From positions 6,851,852 to 6,915,851 of the forward strand of contig CM055113.1 of NCBI GenBank assembly GCA_029204225.1: a stretch of 64,000 bases of DNA. The letters run 5' to 3'. Both the position numbers and the translations under genes were made by a program. Below the pieces are notes generated by a model. The model was not told where the DNA came from. It ran no database searches and saw only the letters and a list, made by a program, of their open reading frames with translations. Positions 7,700-20,457 of the stretch are shown here, one piece after another (the stretch's first letter is position 1; each line of letters starts with the position of its first letter). This stretch comes from Diphasiastrum complanatum. Its lineage: Eukaryota; Streptophyta; Lycopodiopsida; Lycopodiales; Lycopodiaceae.

Positions 7700-10600
7700 A
7701 GGAGCGGTTTGGGGGCCCTCACAAAAGCATTGCGGTTAAGTTTATGGAACTGCAATGGTATCCATTCTTCAGCTACAGCAGGAGACTTTAGAGATTTTTG
7801 TACTACAGGGGATATCCTTATACTTACTGAGACACATGAGAGTCCTGAGAGAGGACTTCCTTGCATTGAGGGATTTTGCTGGCTTTCTACTTGCAGAGGG
7901 AAGATGAGGGCACTGACTAGTCGCGGTTCAGGTGGTGTTGCTTGCTTATTTCGAGACTCTCTCCAGCCATGGGTCGAGCTACTATACACTGACGAGCAGG
8001 CTCGCTATATCTGGATCAGGTTGGACCACAAGTTGATGGAGTTAGATCGTGACATATTCTTGGCTATTTGTTATTTCCCTCCAGAGACATCAGCTTTCAC
8101 CTCAGAGGAGGAGTCACCTTTCATAAACATTTCATCGGACATTATCAGATATGAGGATCGAGGATATATTCTTCTAGCGGGGGACTTCAATGCCAGGACT
8201 GGGTCTAGGCAAACGGAATACATGCACTTGATTGGGATGATCTTGGTCTTATACGGCGATCGGCGGATGCAGCGGGTCCAGTCACATCATATGGGGAGCA
8301 GATGCTTCAGTTGGGTGAGGCTCATGGACTGGCCATTTATAATGGCCTTCTTCAGCTGCCAGGCTCTGGTGACTACACTTGCTTCCCACATAGTGGAGGA
8401 CATAGCGTCGTCGACTATTTCATGGGTTCACCGTTTCTCCTTCACTTCATTTCATCCTTCTCTGTACACCGCACCACTCTTTCTGATCATTCATATCTCT
8501 CACTCTCTGTCGGTCATCTCCACATCACACCTATTTTCTCTTCGACCCCTACAGCTAAACCCACCTACCGCTACACTTCACATCACACACCACTATACAG
8601 AGAAGCCCTCTCCGATCTCCTTACCTATTTCCCACATGAGCATACTTTAGAGGAGCAGTCCCTCTTTCTTGTCCAGACCACCCATACTGCAGCTTCCATT
8701 GCCTTTCCATCGCCACGGCCCAAAGACCAGCAACGTCATAGACCCTATAACCCTTGGTATGATCAGGAATGCATCCAGCTACATCAGAACCTCATATATG
8801 CTTGCTCCCATCTTCCTCATATGACCAAAACCATATCTCGTGTCTACCGCAGAACCACCAAAAAAAAGAAAATCGCATATGAGATTGGTCAGGGTAAGAA
8901 ACTGATGGATCTCCTCTTTAGTTCTTCCTCAGGTTCATTCTGGAAGAGGTTCCTTCCACGGTCACCCCCACCACGGATCATAGACCTCAGCACTTGGGTC
9001 GCATATGCCACATCATTGTACACCATCCCAGATACCCCTCCTCTTCCCACCTCCTGTCTCACGGATACTTCTGCCATATTCACTAACGAACTTATAGAAA
9101 AGGCCATCACACGACTCCATTCCCATAAAGCCAAAGACATTGATGAGCTAGAGGCTGAACTTCTAAAGTATGCTCCCGACATCTTCTCACCCTTTCTCTC
9201 CATCCTATTCAACCGAGCTGTCACCTCTAATTTTCCCTCTCCATGGTCCACAAACCTCATTCACCCTATCCACAAAGGCGGGGACCCCATGAAAGCTGAC
9301 AACTACCGCACCATTATGATCAGTCACCTCTTCGCCAAAGTATATGGTTCTATCCTACAGTCAAAGATCAGTACAAAGATGGATGCTAGATCACTCCATG
9401 CCATTGGACAGGCGGGTTTCAGACCGGGATATACTACATCGGATCATATCTTTACTTTGAGGTAGATCATTGAGGAGGCTAAGGCCAAGAGGGAGCGTGT
9501 ATACTGCTGCTTTGTGGATTTCCGCAAGGCATTTGATTCTGTGCCTAGGCATCTATTGATACAGAGACTTCATGATCGAGGCTTTCAGGAGGATACTATA
9601 CAGGCGGTAGTAGCATTGTACAGGCGAGTTATTGGCAGGGTCCGACTATCAGAGTTATTTCATCGGAGGTGGTCAGTATTATTGGTGTCAAACAGGGATG
9701 TCCACTCTCTGCTACACTTTTTGGTCTTTACATTGACGAGCTAGAGCATGTTATACAGAGTGATGGAGGGGAGGGTTGTACATTGGGCGACCTCATTATT
9801 GCTATTCTCCTGTATGCTGATGATGTGGTTTTGCTTTCACGGACGAGAGAGGGTTTGCAGTGACACTTAGATGCTCTTCTTTCTTTCTGCACACGGTGGG
9901 GTTTGTCGGTGAATGTGGCCAAGACTAAGGTTATGGTGTTCAACACCTCTAGGTCTTTCATGATGCGGCAGGAGCTTCTATGGGATGGTCATCCCCTAGA
10001 GGTTGTTGATTCCTATACATATCTAGGAGTACTATTCTTGGGGCCTACGTTCAGCATGAGACACGCAACTATTTCCCGGGTACGGAAGGGCTATGCCTCA
10101 CTGGTAGATTTGGAGAGACTATGTTTCAGCTCACACATCAGAGATGCGACTAGTAAGTGTCAGCTCTTTGACACTATGGTTGTGCCCTCAGCTATGTATG
10201 CTTTCGAGACATTGAGTACTGGTTTGACAGCTACTGATTGGACATATATCTCCCGGCTCCAGATTCGTTTGCTCTCCCGGATGATACGGGCTAAGCCCTT
10301 AGTACCACACCAGGTTATCTTGGCGGAGTTCGCGGTCCCCCCCATTCAGATTGAGGCCTTATTCCATATTGTGACATTCATACAGAGGTTAGAGGATCTT
10401 CAGGACGGGGGTACACATTATGTAGTTGCAGCTTTATCTTCATCCCGGCGCCTACACTCAGAGGGACACCTTTTCTCATGGTACTCCCAGGCTTGCCGTC
10501 TCCTCTCCACATTGGGTATCCAGATTAGTGATCTACCTGTGGGTACCCACCAGTACATCAGAGGCCTCCTTTATAGATCGTATCTTCATATCACTTGGCA

Positions 10601-11315
10601 GGGTCCATTGGGGACCAAGAGTGAGTTTTATCGTACACACTTTCTATCTCTTGATCCGGCTGGCTGCTCCATAGTATTTGGTTACTTGCTGAGGAGTATA
10701 TCACATAGTTTGCGGATAGCGATGGGTCAGTTTCGGGTTTCTTCACATCAGCTGGCTATTGAGACTGGTAGATACAGTGGCACCCCACGAGAGGACCGGC
10801 TCTGTAGCATGTGTGTTATACATGAGACTGAGGACGAGTCACATTTCCTCTTCAGATGTCCAGCCTACTATGAGATACGGGGGCGGTACTACTGCTTGTT
10901 CAGAGAGCACCCAGTTACACTTTCTACCTTGATATCTTATGAGGACCCTAGATGTGTCGCACTGATGATCCGAGAGATGTCAGACCTGAGGAGGAGGAGA
11001 CTAGATGGTACACATTCTCTGACACAGCTGAGCATTGATGAGTGCATATCCCGTCGGAGACAGAGATCCGAGGTACCCATAGGCAGCGACTCAGATGGAG
11101 AGGCCAAGATTCCCGACTCCTTCATACACCGGCATCAGAGACCATGTCGACGGCTAGAGAGACAGTCAGTTATTAGATCACAGCCCAGAGCGCCACGGCA
11201 GCAGAGACGACACCGACGGCCTATCCGGCGACAGAGGTCCAGGGCACATCTAATCACACCTTCACAGCATACCATCCACCATTTCTTTCATGCTGATGGG
11301 CATCGTGATATATGA
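7700..11315 (+). pseudogene. LINE ORF2: AP endonuclease and reverse transcriptase, broken
   Basis: N-terminal endonuclease: LSLWNCNGI, ILTETHE and LLAGDFNART are the metal and catalytic motifs of APE-type LINE endonucleases. The frame shifts near 8225 and resumes with the SGDYTCFPHSGGHSVVDYF motif. RT: FVDFRKAFDSVPR at about 9517, GVKQGCPLS at about 9690 and YADDVVLLS at about 9815, the fingers and palm motifs. A stop lies at 9463 (TAG before IIEEAK), a frameshift near 9670 and a stop at 9861. The C-terminal part 9903-11315 is open and carries a CxxC...HxxxxC knuckle (CSMCVIHETEDESHFLFRC). Length and order fit one LINE ORF2. Confidence 0.88.
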
Positions 11316-11497
11316 TTCCAGGCTATTGGATCCTGACTGGGCCAGCTGTCTTTATGCATTGTATTTGCAGTTATTTAGTTTTATAGATGATTGAGCTTTA
11401 AGCTCCTATGTGCACACTTGACATGTACCTTTTCTTAGTCCTATGTACCTTAGGGTATTCAAGGACATTAATAAAATCTTTCTTTCTTTCTTGCTCT

Positions 11498-11613
11498 TGT
11501 TGTTGTTTTCTCTCTCTCTCTCTTAGAGTTGGGCGCCCAGCCTCTTCTCTCTTGTTTTCTGTGGAGATTGATTGATAACTAGATCTTGGTGACTTGACTC
11601 TTGCTTTCCTACA
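11498..11613 (+). repeat. Copia 5' LTR, downstream piece
   Basis: Continues the LTR after the LINE with TTGTTGTTTTCTC and GTTGGGCGCCCAGCC and ends TTCCTACA, matching the end of the 3' LTR. Confidence 0.88.
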
Positions 11614-11626
11614 TGGTATCAGAGCT
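11614..11626 (+). other. Copia primer binding site
   Basis: TGGTATCAGAGCT directly after the LTR end ACA, complementary to the initiator Met tRNA 3' end. Confidence 0.88.
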
Positions 11627-11749
11627 ACCGGATCTGCAGCAAGCTTGTTTGTTGGCGTCCTACCAGAAGAGGAGCTTCTCTGCTTTTTGTTGTGAAATTT
11701 CAGCATCTTGCTGATCTTTTCAAGTAAAGTTTGGATCAGCTTTTTTGTC

Positions 11750-12324
11750 TCTCTTTTTAGGTTGAAGGAGGGCGCCCAACAGAGATCTTGGAGGAGTAAT
11801 TTGTGGCACCCAAAAATCAGAATTTCAAATCTGATTTTTATGCAACGAGTTTTCAGCAAGTTTTGTTTGAAGGAGGGTGCCCAAAAATCTGCTACTAATT
11901 TTTGGTTGTGGTGTCTCCTTATCTTGCTGCTTTTGTTTTCAGGTTTGCATTTGTGTAGGAGGGCGCCCAAATTTCAGCAAACCCTATTCAGGGTTAGGTC
12001 AACTTGTGGCTGGAAATTTGCAGATTCTCAGCAAGCAGTAGGGCGCTTTCAACAGCCCTATTGGAGTATGTGTTGATCACACTATTTGGCTTCCTAATTA
12101 GGTTTTGGTGTAGGCTTCAATCGAAGCTAACCTAATTAGAAGCTGGTTTTTTTGTGTAGAAGGACAACCATCTTTCCTTTATCTTTTGGGCACTTTGGTT
12201 GCAGATTGAAAGACATCTTGTGCTCCTACTTTCAGCTCTTTGTTTGCTGCAAATTTTTGAGTAGATTTGGTTGTGGAAAGGCTCTCTTTCCTATCTACTA
12301 CAAGCTGAAATTTTGTTGGAGGTA
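11750..12324 (+). promoter_or_regulatory. Copia 5' leader with three GGAGGGYGCCC repeats
   Basis: The untranslated leader repeats AGGAGGGCGCCCAA near 11766, 11871 (GGGTGCCC) and 11957. The palindrome GGGCGCCC also occurs in the LTR at 11531. The role is unknown. Leader palindromes in other retroelements can mediate RNA dimerisation, but this is inference. Confidence 0.45.
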
Positions 12325-13709
12325 ATGGCTAAAGAATCGGAAGCTATCGGTTCTTTGTTTAGTGAAGATCGGTTGGATGGCACAAACTACTCCTTGTGGA
12401 GTTACATGATGAAGAATCTTCTCATAGCGAAAGGGCTGTGGGATTTGGTCAATGGTGATGAGGAAACGCCTCCGTCTTTGGCACCTCCTACACCTCGTGG
12501 ATCATCATCATCAACATCATCTTCTACATCTTCGGAAGAACAAAAGAAGTGGGATAGAAGGGATGCACAAGCACATTCTATGGTTGCTCTTGCTGTGAAA
12601 AGATCTATCTTACCTCATATTAGGTCTTGTAAGACATCTAAAAGTGTGTGGGATACCCTTTAAACTATCTATAGAGTCAAAAATCCAGCAAGAGTGGTTA
12701 TCTCAAAAATCAACTTTCTTTGTTGAAGATGCAAGAAGGAGATCAATTGACCAATCACTTGACGAAGATCAAGGATCTTCGTGAGGAGCTTCTCAATATT
12801 GATGAGATAATTGAGGATGCTCAATTTGTTTCCATTACTCTCAACTCATTACCTTCATCTTATCTTCCATTTGTTTCATCTTTGAGTATCTCTCTTAGGG
12901 GACGTCAACTCTCCTTTGATGAACTTGTTGGGCTGCTTCTTCAAGAGGAGCAAACGAGGCAAAACTTTGCGGGTGTCACTCAACAAGATCAAGCTTTCTT
13001 CACGAAAGGCAAGTGCAAAGGCAAGTCAAAAGGAAAAGGGAATCCTCCTTCCAAGGATGAGCAAAAGCCCGTTGGAGGTCAAAATGTCAACACTCAAAAG
13101 AAGAAAGTGAAGTGCCATTATTGCAAAAGGTATGGGCACTTCATCAAGGATTGTAAGAAGAAGCTTGCGAAAGAGGAGAGTAAAGGAATTGATACTAGTG
13201 CTTCACTTGCTACTTTGGAGCAAGAGCTTGAAGCTAGTGGTGATCTCTTCAACCAAGACTATACTTTTGTGTCTAATATTGCTTCTACTAGTACTACTAC
13301 ATCTATGAGGAATTCAGATTCTATTTTGCAAGTTGCTGATTTTCAGCCCATTGAATGGGTGATTGATAGTGGTGCTACTCGTCATATGACTTCTCGCAAA
13401 GAAGCATTCACTAAATTAGTGAAAGTGCAAAATGGAAGTAAGGTACAATGTGCGGATGATGCATCTTATTCTATTCATGGAATTGGAATTGTAGCCATCA
13501 TTTTGCCTAATGGTGAAGAAAAGTACATTAAGAATGTGCTTTATGTTCCGGGAATTAAGAAGAATCTTCTTTCGGTTTCAACTATGTTGAAGCAAGGACT
13601 AGTTGTTGAGTTCAAAGAAGATAAGTGTCTTGTCAAGGATCCTAAAAGATCACTCTTGATTATTGTTTCGGGAACAGCATGCTGGCTTATTCATTATGGA
13701 TACCTATGA
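12325..13709 (+). pseudogene. Copia gag and protease, with breaks
   Basis: Start at 12325 (MAKESEAIGSLF); DGTNYSLWSYMMKNLL is the typical copia gag N-terminus. A TAA at 12661 and a frameshift near 12715 break it, and it resumes at 12720 with KMQEGDQLTNHLTKIKDL. The zinc knuckle CHYCKRYGHFIKDC (CX2CX4HX4C) lies near 13114. The protease has the active site WVIDSGATRHMT near 13357 and LYVPGIKKNLLS later. Gag forms the particle and protease processes it. The frame ends early at 13709. Confidence 0.85.
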
Positions 13710-13755
13710 GCGACGAATTTCCTCTATATGTCTTGTTGCTTCTACATGACAATCA

Positions 13756-15975
13756 TTGGAGTTGGCTGAATTGTGGCACGCAAGGTTTGGGCATCTCAAC
13801 TTTGCAAGTTTGAAGAAGCTGAAGTCATTTAATATGGTAGAAGACATTCCTACTATTGAGCAGCCGGAAGGGAATGTATGCGAGGGGTGCATACTTGGAA
13901 AGTTTCAAAGGAAACCTTTTCCAATTGATGGACCTATAAGGGTTCTTGATAAATTTGATTTGGTTCATAATGATGTTTGTGGTCCAATGAGGACCGAATC
14001 CATTGGAAAGTGCATCTATTTTGTGACTTTTATTGATGACTTTTCCCGTTTTACATGGATCTATCCTATGAAGGCTAAATTGGAAGTTTTTCAACGTTTC
14101 AAAAATTTTCTAGCAATGGTGGAAAATCAATTTGGGCATTCTTTGAAGACCCTACGCACCGATCGAGGAGGGGAATACATTAAGAATACGTTCGGTGCAT
14201 TTCTTCGAGAAAAGGGAATTCTACATCAAATGACAACTCCCTATATGCCTCAACAAAATGGTGTTGCCGAGCGAAAGAATCGCACACTTATGGAGATGGC
14301 CCGTTGCATGCTCAAAGCAAAGGGGCTGCCTCACAAGTTTTGGGCTGAAGCGGTTATAACGACAACATACATAAGCAATCGTTGTCCTACTAAAGCATTG
14401 AAAGTATTAACTCCTTACGAAGTTTGGTATGGAAAGAAGCCTACAATTTCTCACTTTCACATTTCTGGTTGTACGGCTTATGCTTTTGTTCCAAATAAAC
14501 TTCGTACAAAGCTTGAGGATAAAGGAGTTAAATGCATTTTTGTTGGCTATAGTAGTGAAAGCAAAGGCTATAGGATGTTCAATTTGAGCACTAACAAGAT
14601 TATTGTTAGTCGTGATGTGCATTTTGATGAAAAGAATTCATTGGATGTGGCCCCAACTCACATCTTGAAGGGGGACAGCCCACATAGTGTGAATGTTGAA
14701 GTTTTTCCAGATTTGGTACCATCTTCTATTGCTGGAGATAAGGGGCAACAATCAACCAGTTTTGACCTGCCCAACACCTCATCAAGTTTAGAGTCTAATG
14801 TTCATGAAGAACCACTCGTTGTTACTCAAAATCAGCCTGCAGGAATTGTTGGACAGCAAGGACCAGTTTTGGAAGATCTTGGACAGCCCAAGACAGTCCC
14901 ACGGTGGCTGTTGTCGACTTTGCGGGACAGCAAAGTAAGTTCATTTTATGATGGAAAGACACGTGCCTCTACAAAATCATTGGACTATGCTGATTTTTCA
15001 GATTTTGCTCTTACATCTCATGGAGATGTTGCAGAAGAACCTGTTTTCTATGAGCAGGCCAAGGGAGTAAAATGTTGGGAGGATGCGATGCAAGATGAGT
15101 ATGACTCACTTATGAAGAACCAGATTTGGGTTCTTGTTGATCTTCCTCATGGGAAGAAGGCAATTGATTCTAAATGGGTATACAAAATCAAGTATAAGGC
15201 AGATGGTACCATTGAAAGGTACAAGGCAAGGCTCGTTGCCAAAGGCTATGCTCAGCAAAAGGGGATTGATTATGAGGAGACTTTTTCTCCTACTACTCGG
15301 ATGACTACCGTGAGGGTAGTAACCTCTTTGGCTGCCCACTTTGGTTGGCATTTGCGGCAACTTGACATAAAGACAACATTCCTCAATGGTGATCTCAATG
15401 AGGAAGTGTACCTTCAACAACCTGCTGGTTTTTTGGTTGTAGGCCAAGAAGATAAAGTTTGTCTCCTCAAGAAGGCACTTTATGGACTGAAGCAAGCTCC
15501 GAGGATGTGGTATCAAAAGATACATGCCTACTTTTGTGATCGAGGGTTTACTAATAGTCCTAGCGAATCTACTCTTTATGTCAAGCATACTTCAGATTAT
15601 ATCATCATTATTTTGCTTTATGTTGATGATATTATTATTACGGGAAGTAATGAGCAACACATTGATGCCGTAATACTTGATCTTGGTATGGCTTTTGAAA
15701 CCTCAGATTTAGGCCTATTGCACTTTTATCTTGGTCTTGAATTTGTACAAGAAGGGGCTGGAATTCTCATCTCTCAAGAACGCTACATTGGGCAGATTTT
15801 GAAGCGATTCAAGATGGAAGATTGCAAGCCGGTTGCTACACCTATGGAGACAGGTCTGAAATTAAGTAGTCAAGGTGATGGTGAATCATTTGACACTACC
15901 TTTTATTGTCAAGCTATTGGCTGTCTCATTTATGTAATTCAAGACCGGACATTTCTCTTAGTGTCTCACTCATGA
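13756..15975 (+). pseudogene. Copia pol: GAG-pre-integrase, integrase, reverse transcriptase
   Basis: A 739-codon open frame. ELWHARFGHLN is the pre-integrase zinc domain with CEGCILGK. The integrase core has NDVCGPM (the usual T-D is N-D, Asp kept), LRTDRGGEY and PQQNGVAERKN, giving D, D and E. The RT starts near NQIWVLVDLP, with [19 protein letters not shown] and the active site YVDDIII near 15625. A frameshift near 15935-15950 moves the rest into the 15906-16574 frame, and a TGA at about 13746 cuts it from protease. The polyprotein is therefore not functional. Confidence 0.9.
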
Positions 15976-16574
15976 GTCAATTCATGCATGCCCCGATGAC
16001 ATCACATTGGAAAGCGTTGAAGAGAATCTTTCGATATCTTCAAGGAACAAGAAGTCATGGACTAGTTTTTCCTGCTTGTGATGATGCATGTTTGGTTGGT
16101 TTTAGTGACTCGGATTGGGGTGGAGATCAAGACACTAGACGCTCTACAAGTGGACATTGCTTTTTCTATGGAAATTCTACAATTTCTTGGTCAAGTAAAA
16201 AGCAGCCCACTGTTGCTACTTATTTTAGTGAGGCGGAATATAGAGCGATATTTTCAGCCACAACGGAGTGTTTATGGCTGAGAAGACTACTTGTTGACAT
16301 GAAGTTTGGCGAGCCCTCAGCCACTCTTATCTTGAGTGATAGTCAAAGTGCTATTGCCATTGCACGGAATCCTGTTTTTCATGCGAGGACGAAGCACATC
16401 GAGATCCATTATCACTTTGTTCGGGAGAGACTTCATGATGGCGACATTTTACTTGAATATTGTCCTACGGAGGATAATATTGCGGACCTCTTCACTAAGG
16501 CATTGCCTAGAGTTAGATTTGAAGCTTTATGCAAAGCTTTAAATTTGATACCACGTGTTGGTTTTGTTACATAG
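15930..16574 (+). pseudogene. Copia RNase H, C-terminal part of pol
   Basis: Reads NSRPDISLSVSLMSQFMH, then SDSDWGGDQDTRRSTSG, SEAEYRAI and LSDSQSAIAIA, the catalytic Asp and Glu positions of copia RNase H. It ends CPTEDNIADLFTKALP and stops at 16574, just before the polypurine tract and 3' LTR. Separated from RT only by a small deletion. Confidence 0.88.
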
Positions 16575-16603
16575 TGAAGATTTCAGTTTTTGCATTGTCA
16601 TTT

Positions 16604-16611
16604 AAGGAGGG
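16604..16611 (+). other. Copia polypurine tract
   Basis: AAGGAGGG immediately 5' of the TGTTAG start of the 3' LTR. Confidence 0.8.
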
Positions 16612-17055
16612 TGTTAGAAATAAATGACTATGCTAAAGTTAATCCATAGGTTACTTTGACCCAAAAGGTCGAGATTTGTGTAACCATGGGTATTTAGTTA
16701 TTTAGGCCATCTTAAGTTTGTCTTAAGTTCAGTTGGACCCAATTTTGGTCATGTACTGACTCGTGGGTCCTTAGGGGTCTAATTTTAGGGGCCCTATCTT
16801 GACTTTTGGGGGTGCCCTACATTTAGTAAGTGGTTAACCTTAGGGTTTGGTGGCATTTGGTCACATCCAAGTAGAGTACTTAGATGCTCTTCTGTATTCC
16901 ATTTTAACAGTTTGGCTAAGCATTGCTCTCCATTGCTCTTGTTGTTGTTTTCTCTTTCTCTCTCTTAGAGTTGGGCGCCCAACCTCTCCTCTCTTGTTTT
17001 CTGTGGAGATTGATTTATGAGTAGATCTTGGTGACTTGACTCTTGCTTTTCTACA
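16612..17055 (+). repeat. Copia 3' LTR (444 bp)
   Basis: Uninterrupted LTR, TGTTAGAAAT...TTTTCTACA. It shows the pre-insertion sequence of the LINE target (CCATTGCTCTTGTTGTTG). Compared with the 5' LTR it has scattered substitutions and short length changes. Confidence 0.9.
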
Positions 17056-20000
17056 TTGGATCTTACGAGGATCAAGACGGATACGACCATCACAAATAAG
17101 GAAATCTAAAACTATCTCTGGAACAACAAAAGCACTTGGACATATTAGCAAACAGCTGACAAGTAACAAGTAATTGAAAGACAAAAAAAGATGGGAAACA
17201 TGCTCGGACAGAGAAGAACTAAAAATTGAGAATGTCATCAAAATAAACTAAACATGACATTTTGAAACATAGGTGGACCATTTGAAACACCAAAAGGAAG
17301 CACACAGAACTTATAAAGACTTAGGTGAGTACGAAAAGCAGGCCTTGCATCTTTATTTGGTGGTATCTGGAACGGAGGTCAACTTTGAAAAATATCTTGG
17401 AGGTACCAAGTTGAACAATAAGGTCATCCATATGAGGAATGGGATATTGTTCCGGATAGTCAACTTATTCAAGGCTCTGTAGTCAATGCAAAGGTGTTTG
17501 GTCCCATCTTGTTCAGCAACAAGGAGTATAGTGCACCAAACGGACTATGACTAGGAAGAATAAGGCCCTGATGTAGAAGTGCAAAAATCTGGGACTGGAC
17601 CTCATCACATACGATGAGGAGGATGGGAAGGAGGAGCGGAACCAGGAAGCAAATCAATATGGTGGTTGACATCACGTAATGGTAGTAGAGATGTAGGTTC
17701 CAAAAAGACATGAGCATACTAACGTAATAAATCAGAAATCACTTGAGGTATAGGAATCGATGCCCTCGTAGTAGAAGCAACAATTAAAGCATGTTGGACA
17801 CTTAAAAGAGCTACAAAATGAGCCTTCCACAGGCTGCGGATAATTGCTTCCCAGTAACCAGTTGGTAATCCTCTGGGAATCGATACCAACAAGTGAATGG
17901 GTGACAATACCATGTAAGAATGTAAGTGTTTGCTGAATCAAGACTCAAATCCAGTGTAATGGCACCAAGCGAAGCAAACCGATCCGCACCAAGGATGAGG
18001 TCATACGCTCCATAGGTATAATGTAGAAGTTCACCTGTCCAATAAAATCCCCAATACGCAACCCCTGAAACATTGGAGAGCTGATAAATGAATGAGAACT
18101 CGCAACCTCAACATTGAGCATCTATGTAGTAACATGTGAAGCATGAATTCGGCTGGAAACGTAACTGTTGAGAAAAGAATGAGTATTGCCAGTGTCGACC
18201 AAGGCAATATACATATACTCATGCCCAACAATGCGCACACGTAACCAAATAGAGCAAGGACTAGGACGGCCAGCCCAACTAGCATAAGCAAGTTGAGCAT
18301 GGCATGTAGCAGGTAGGATATTGGAAGCTCAGATACAAAGTTAGGCTCATCAAAGATCTGGATATAAAGTTCAGACTCATCCCTATCAACGCCCTTATGA
18401 TAGAAAGCAGCAGTGGTAGTTGTAGGGGGTCTTGACGGCAATCACATGCAAGGTGGTCTGGACCCTTACAATGAAATAAGGACGCTTCTACTGAATCTCA
18501 GCGAACTCTGAAGCAATATAAGATGAACAAAAGCAGGTCAAGGTACAGAAGGTTGAAACAAAGAAGAAGGTAAAGCATAAGTTGAGGTAGTAGGAGAAGC
18601 AGAAACATAAGTATGGGCGGAGGGAATAGAGGTGGGTATGCCACTAGGGCGGGAACGGGAAAAGCGAGATGAAGCAGAGGTCTCGAGATACCTATGCTGT
18701 AGTACAAGTGATATAGCATCAGTAAGTGTTATAGGGTGACATCATAGCATAAGGGACCTTGTAGGCCAGCTATGTAATGGGATATGAGTTCAGTAGGCTG
18801 TAAATCAATAAAGAGATAGCACAACTTCATAAAATGGTCAGTATAAAGAGCTAAATCACCCGTATGAGGAAGGCTACGAAAAGTGTCTCGTTGGTGACTC
18901 AACAATTGAGGATCAAGCATAGCATGGTGGAGGTTATGGGGAGAAGTAGTCCACACATGCATCCCCTCTTGATCAGGCTAAATTTGGTAAACACACCACC
19001 AAGTAGCAGCTCGTCCATCCAAATGTAAGGCAGCTAATTGGATTTTTTGGATGTTAGTCTTGGGGTACATTACATAATAAGTCTTCAACTTAGAAAACCA
19101 TTTCTCTAATAGATTCCCATCAGAGGAACCAGAATAGGTCGTAATGGGTAAAACCAAAAGGACTGCTAATAGGAAAAGGCAATGAAGTAGTGCCAAAGCT
19201 AGGTAAAGGTGTCATGGGGGCCTTGCCAGGACCATGATGAGGCTTTATGGCATCAATTTGGGACTGAAGCGAGGCAAAGCCCTTCGCCTATCATGATGTT
19301 ATCTAAACAGGAAGAAATCCCAGAAATAACACTATCAATAGCTTGTTGAATGTGTTCAGCTAAGGCATCTTGAGATGTGTCACTAGTAGATGGAGATGAA
19401 GCAGCCATCGAAAAAGTAGTGATAAGGTGGAAAGGAATAGACAAAAAACCTGAGGGAGAGGACTTTTGTTGTCAAATCCAACTAGTCTAATTCAAGCACG
19501 AAAAATGCGACTAATATGGAAAGCCAAAAGAAGGTAACAATGTTGTAAAAATGGAGTAGCTAAGAAGATATAAAAGCTGAAGAAATAATAGCAATAAACG
19601 ACATAAGGTAAAGAAGTAAGAACCCTTGTAAATGCTATTTAACAAGTTGGAAAAATACCTCTAAACTTATTGAGAAATCTCGATATTGCTGGCTGAGGGT
19701 AGGTGCTCAAATAGCCAACATAAGAGCCTTTAAATAGTTGGAAAATGGTCACCAATATAATAGAGGTAATGGCTGGAAAATGTTGAGAAAGAGATCTCAA
19801 TTATAAGTATAGACGGGGGCGGAAAATGATAGGTATGATGGTGAAAAGTTGACGACAAATGGGTGAAATGATGGTTGTCAAATGGGCACTTGATATGGCC
19901 GTAGATGGGTGCTTAAAAGTAATTAGATAACGGCAAATAATGGACAGCAAATTGCTGGAAAAAGACAGCCAGGTATGAGTGATGGACAGCAAATGCAAAT

Positions 20001-20457
20001 AGTTGAAAAAACTGTTAAAATGTGTAAAATTAGCAAGGTAAAGTAGATGCAAATGGGTAATGGACAGCTCATAAGGTGGAGACAAAAATTAGGCAGGAAA
20101 GGGGTGACAGACATTGACAAACTAGACGAAAGGTGCTAGAGGGGGATATGTGGATGGGCGTTGAATCACAAATGGATATGATGAAAAACGAAAGAAAAGG
20201 TGAGAGAGAGATGGATGCTGGGTGGCTGGCTGGATGGGCAATGCACGGCTATGCAAAATTGTGCAAAATGGGCAGCAAGATGGGTACTAGACAGCCAGCT
20301 GGGTGGGCATTAATCCTCCTTCAATCAATGATGTAAACCGTACAAAATGTAGATTTGTATGCTGAAAATCCAATTTGCAGATGGGCGGCCTTCTAGAGAA
20401 AAATTCAGATTTAAACATAGCACTCCCCAACTGTTCAGGAAAGTGCTTTGACACCAA
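17056..20457 (-). pseudogene. Ty3/gypsy relic: gag, protease and RT (right piece of the split element)
   Basis: Minus strand, read from right to left. Gag core near 19196-18978 (GRAATWW, DGNLLEKWFSKLKTYY). A zinc-knuckle remnant FHCKGPDHLACDC near 18465-18425. Protease ALVDTGNTHSFLNS near 18200. RT start near 17680 with CDEVQSQIFALLHQGLI, PSHSPFGALYS and DGRIRLDPRKIQ at the copia junction. This is the canonical gag-PR-RT order of Ty3/gypsy. Many stops and frameshifts make it inactive. It continues on the other side of the copia element at 6025-5560. Confidence 0.8.
20445..20456 (-). other. Decayed primer binding site of the gypsy relic
   Basis: Read on the minus strand TGGTGTCAAAGC matches 10 of 12 bases of the initiator-Met site. 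Both differences are transitions, as expected for decay. Confidence 0.5.

Larger units (their letters stand above)
6359..11490 (+). mobile_element. L1-type LINE, near full length but broken, inserted in the copia LTR
   Basis: About 5.1 kb with a CT-rich 5' end, an ORF1 region, an endonuclease-RT ORF2 and a 3' tail AATAAAATCTTTCTTTCTTTC. The 7-bp flanks TTGCTCT (6352-6358 and 11491-11497) are identical, and the unbroken 3' LTR has a single copy at that place, so they are the target duplication. ORF2 has two frameshifts and two stops, so it is inactive. Its ORF1 carries an L1 ORF1p-like C-terminal domain. Two other fragments of the same family lie at 33020-34030 and 47829-49254. Confidence 0.9.
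6026..17055 (+). mobile_element. Ty1/copia retrotransposon, complete in structure but decayed, interrupted by a LINE
   Basis: 5' LTR 6026-6358 plus 11498-11613 (split by the LINE), PBS at 11614, gag and pol at 12325-16574, polypurine AAGGAGGG, 3' LTR 16612-17055. Without the LINE the element is about 5.9 kb, normal for copia. Domain order protease, integrase, RT, RNase H is that of Ty1/copia. The flanks CTAGA and TTGGA differ by two transitions and may be a decayed target duplication. It lies inside a minus-strand gypsy pol. Confidence 0.9.
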
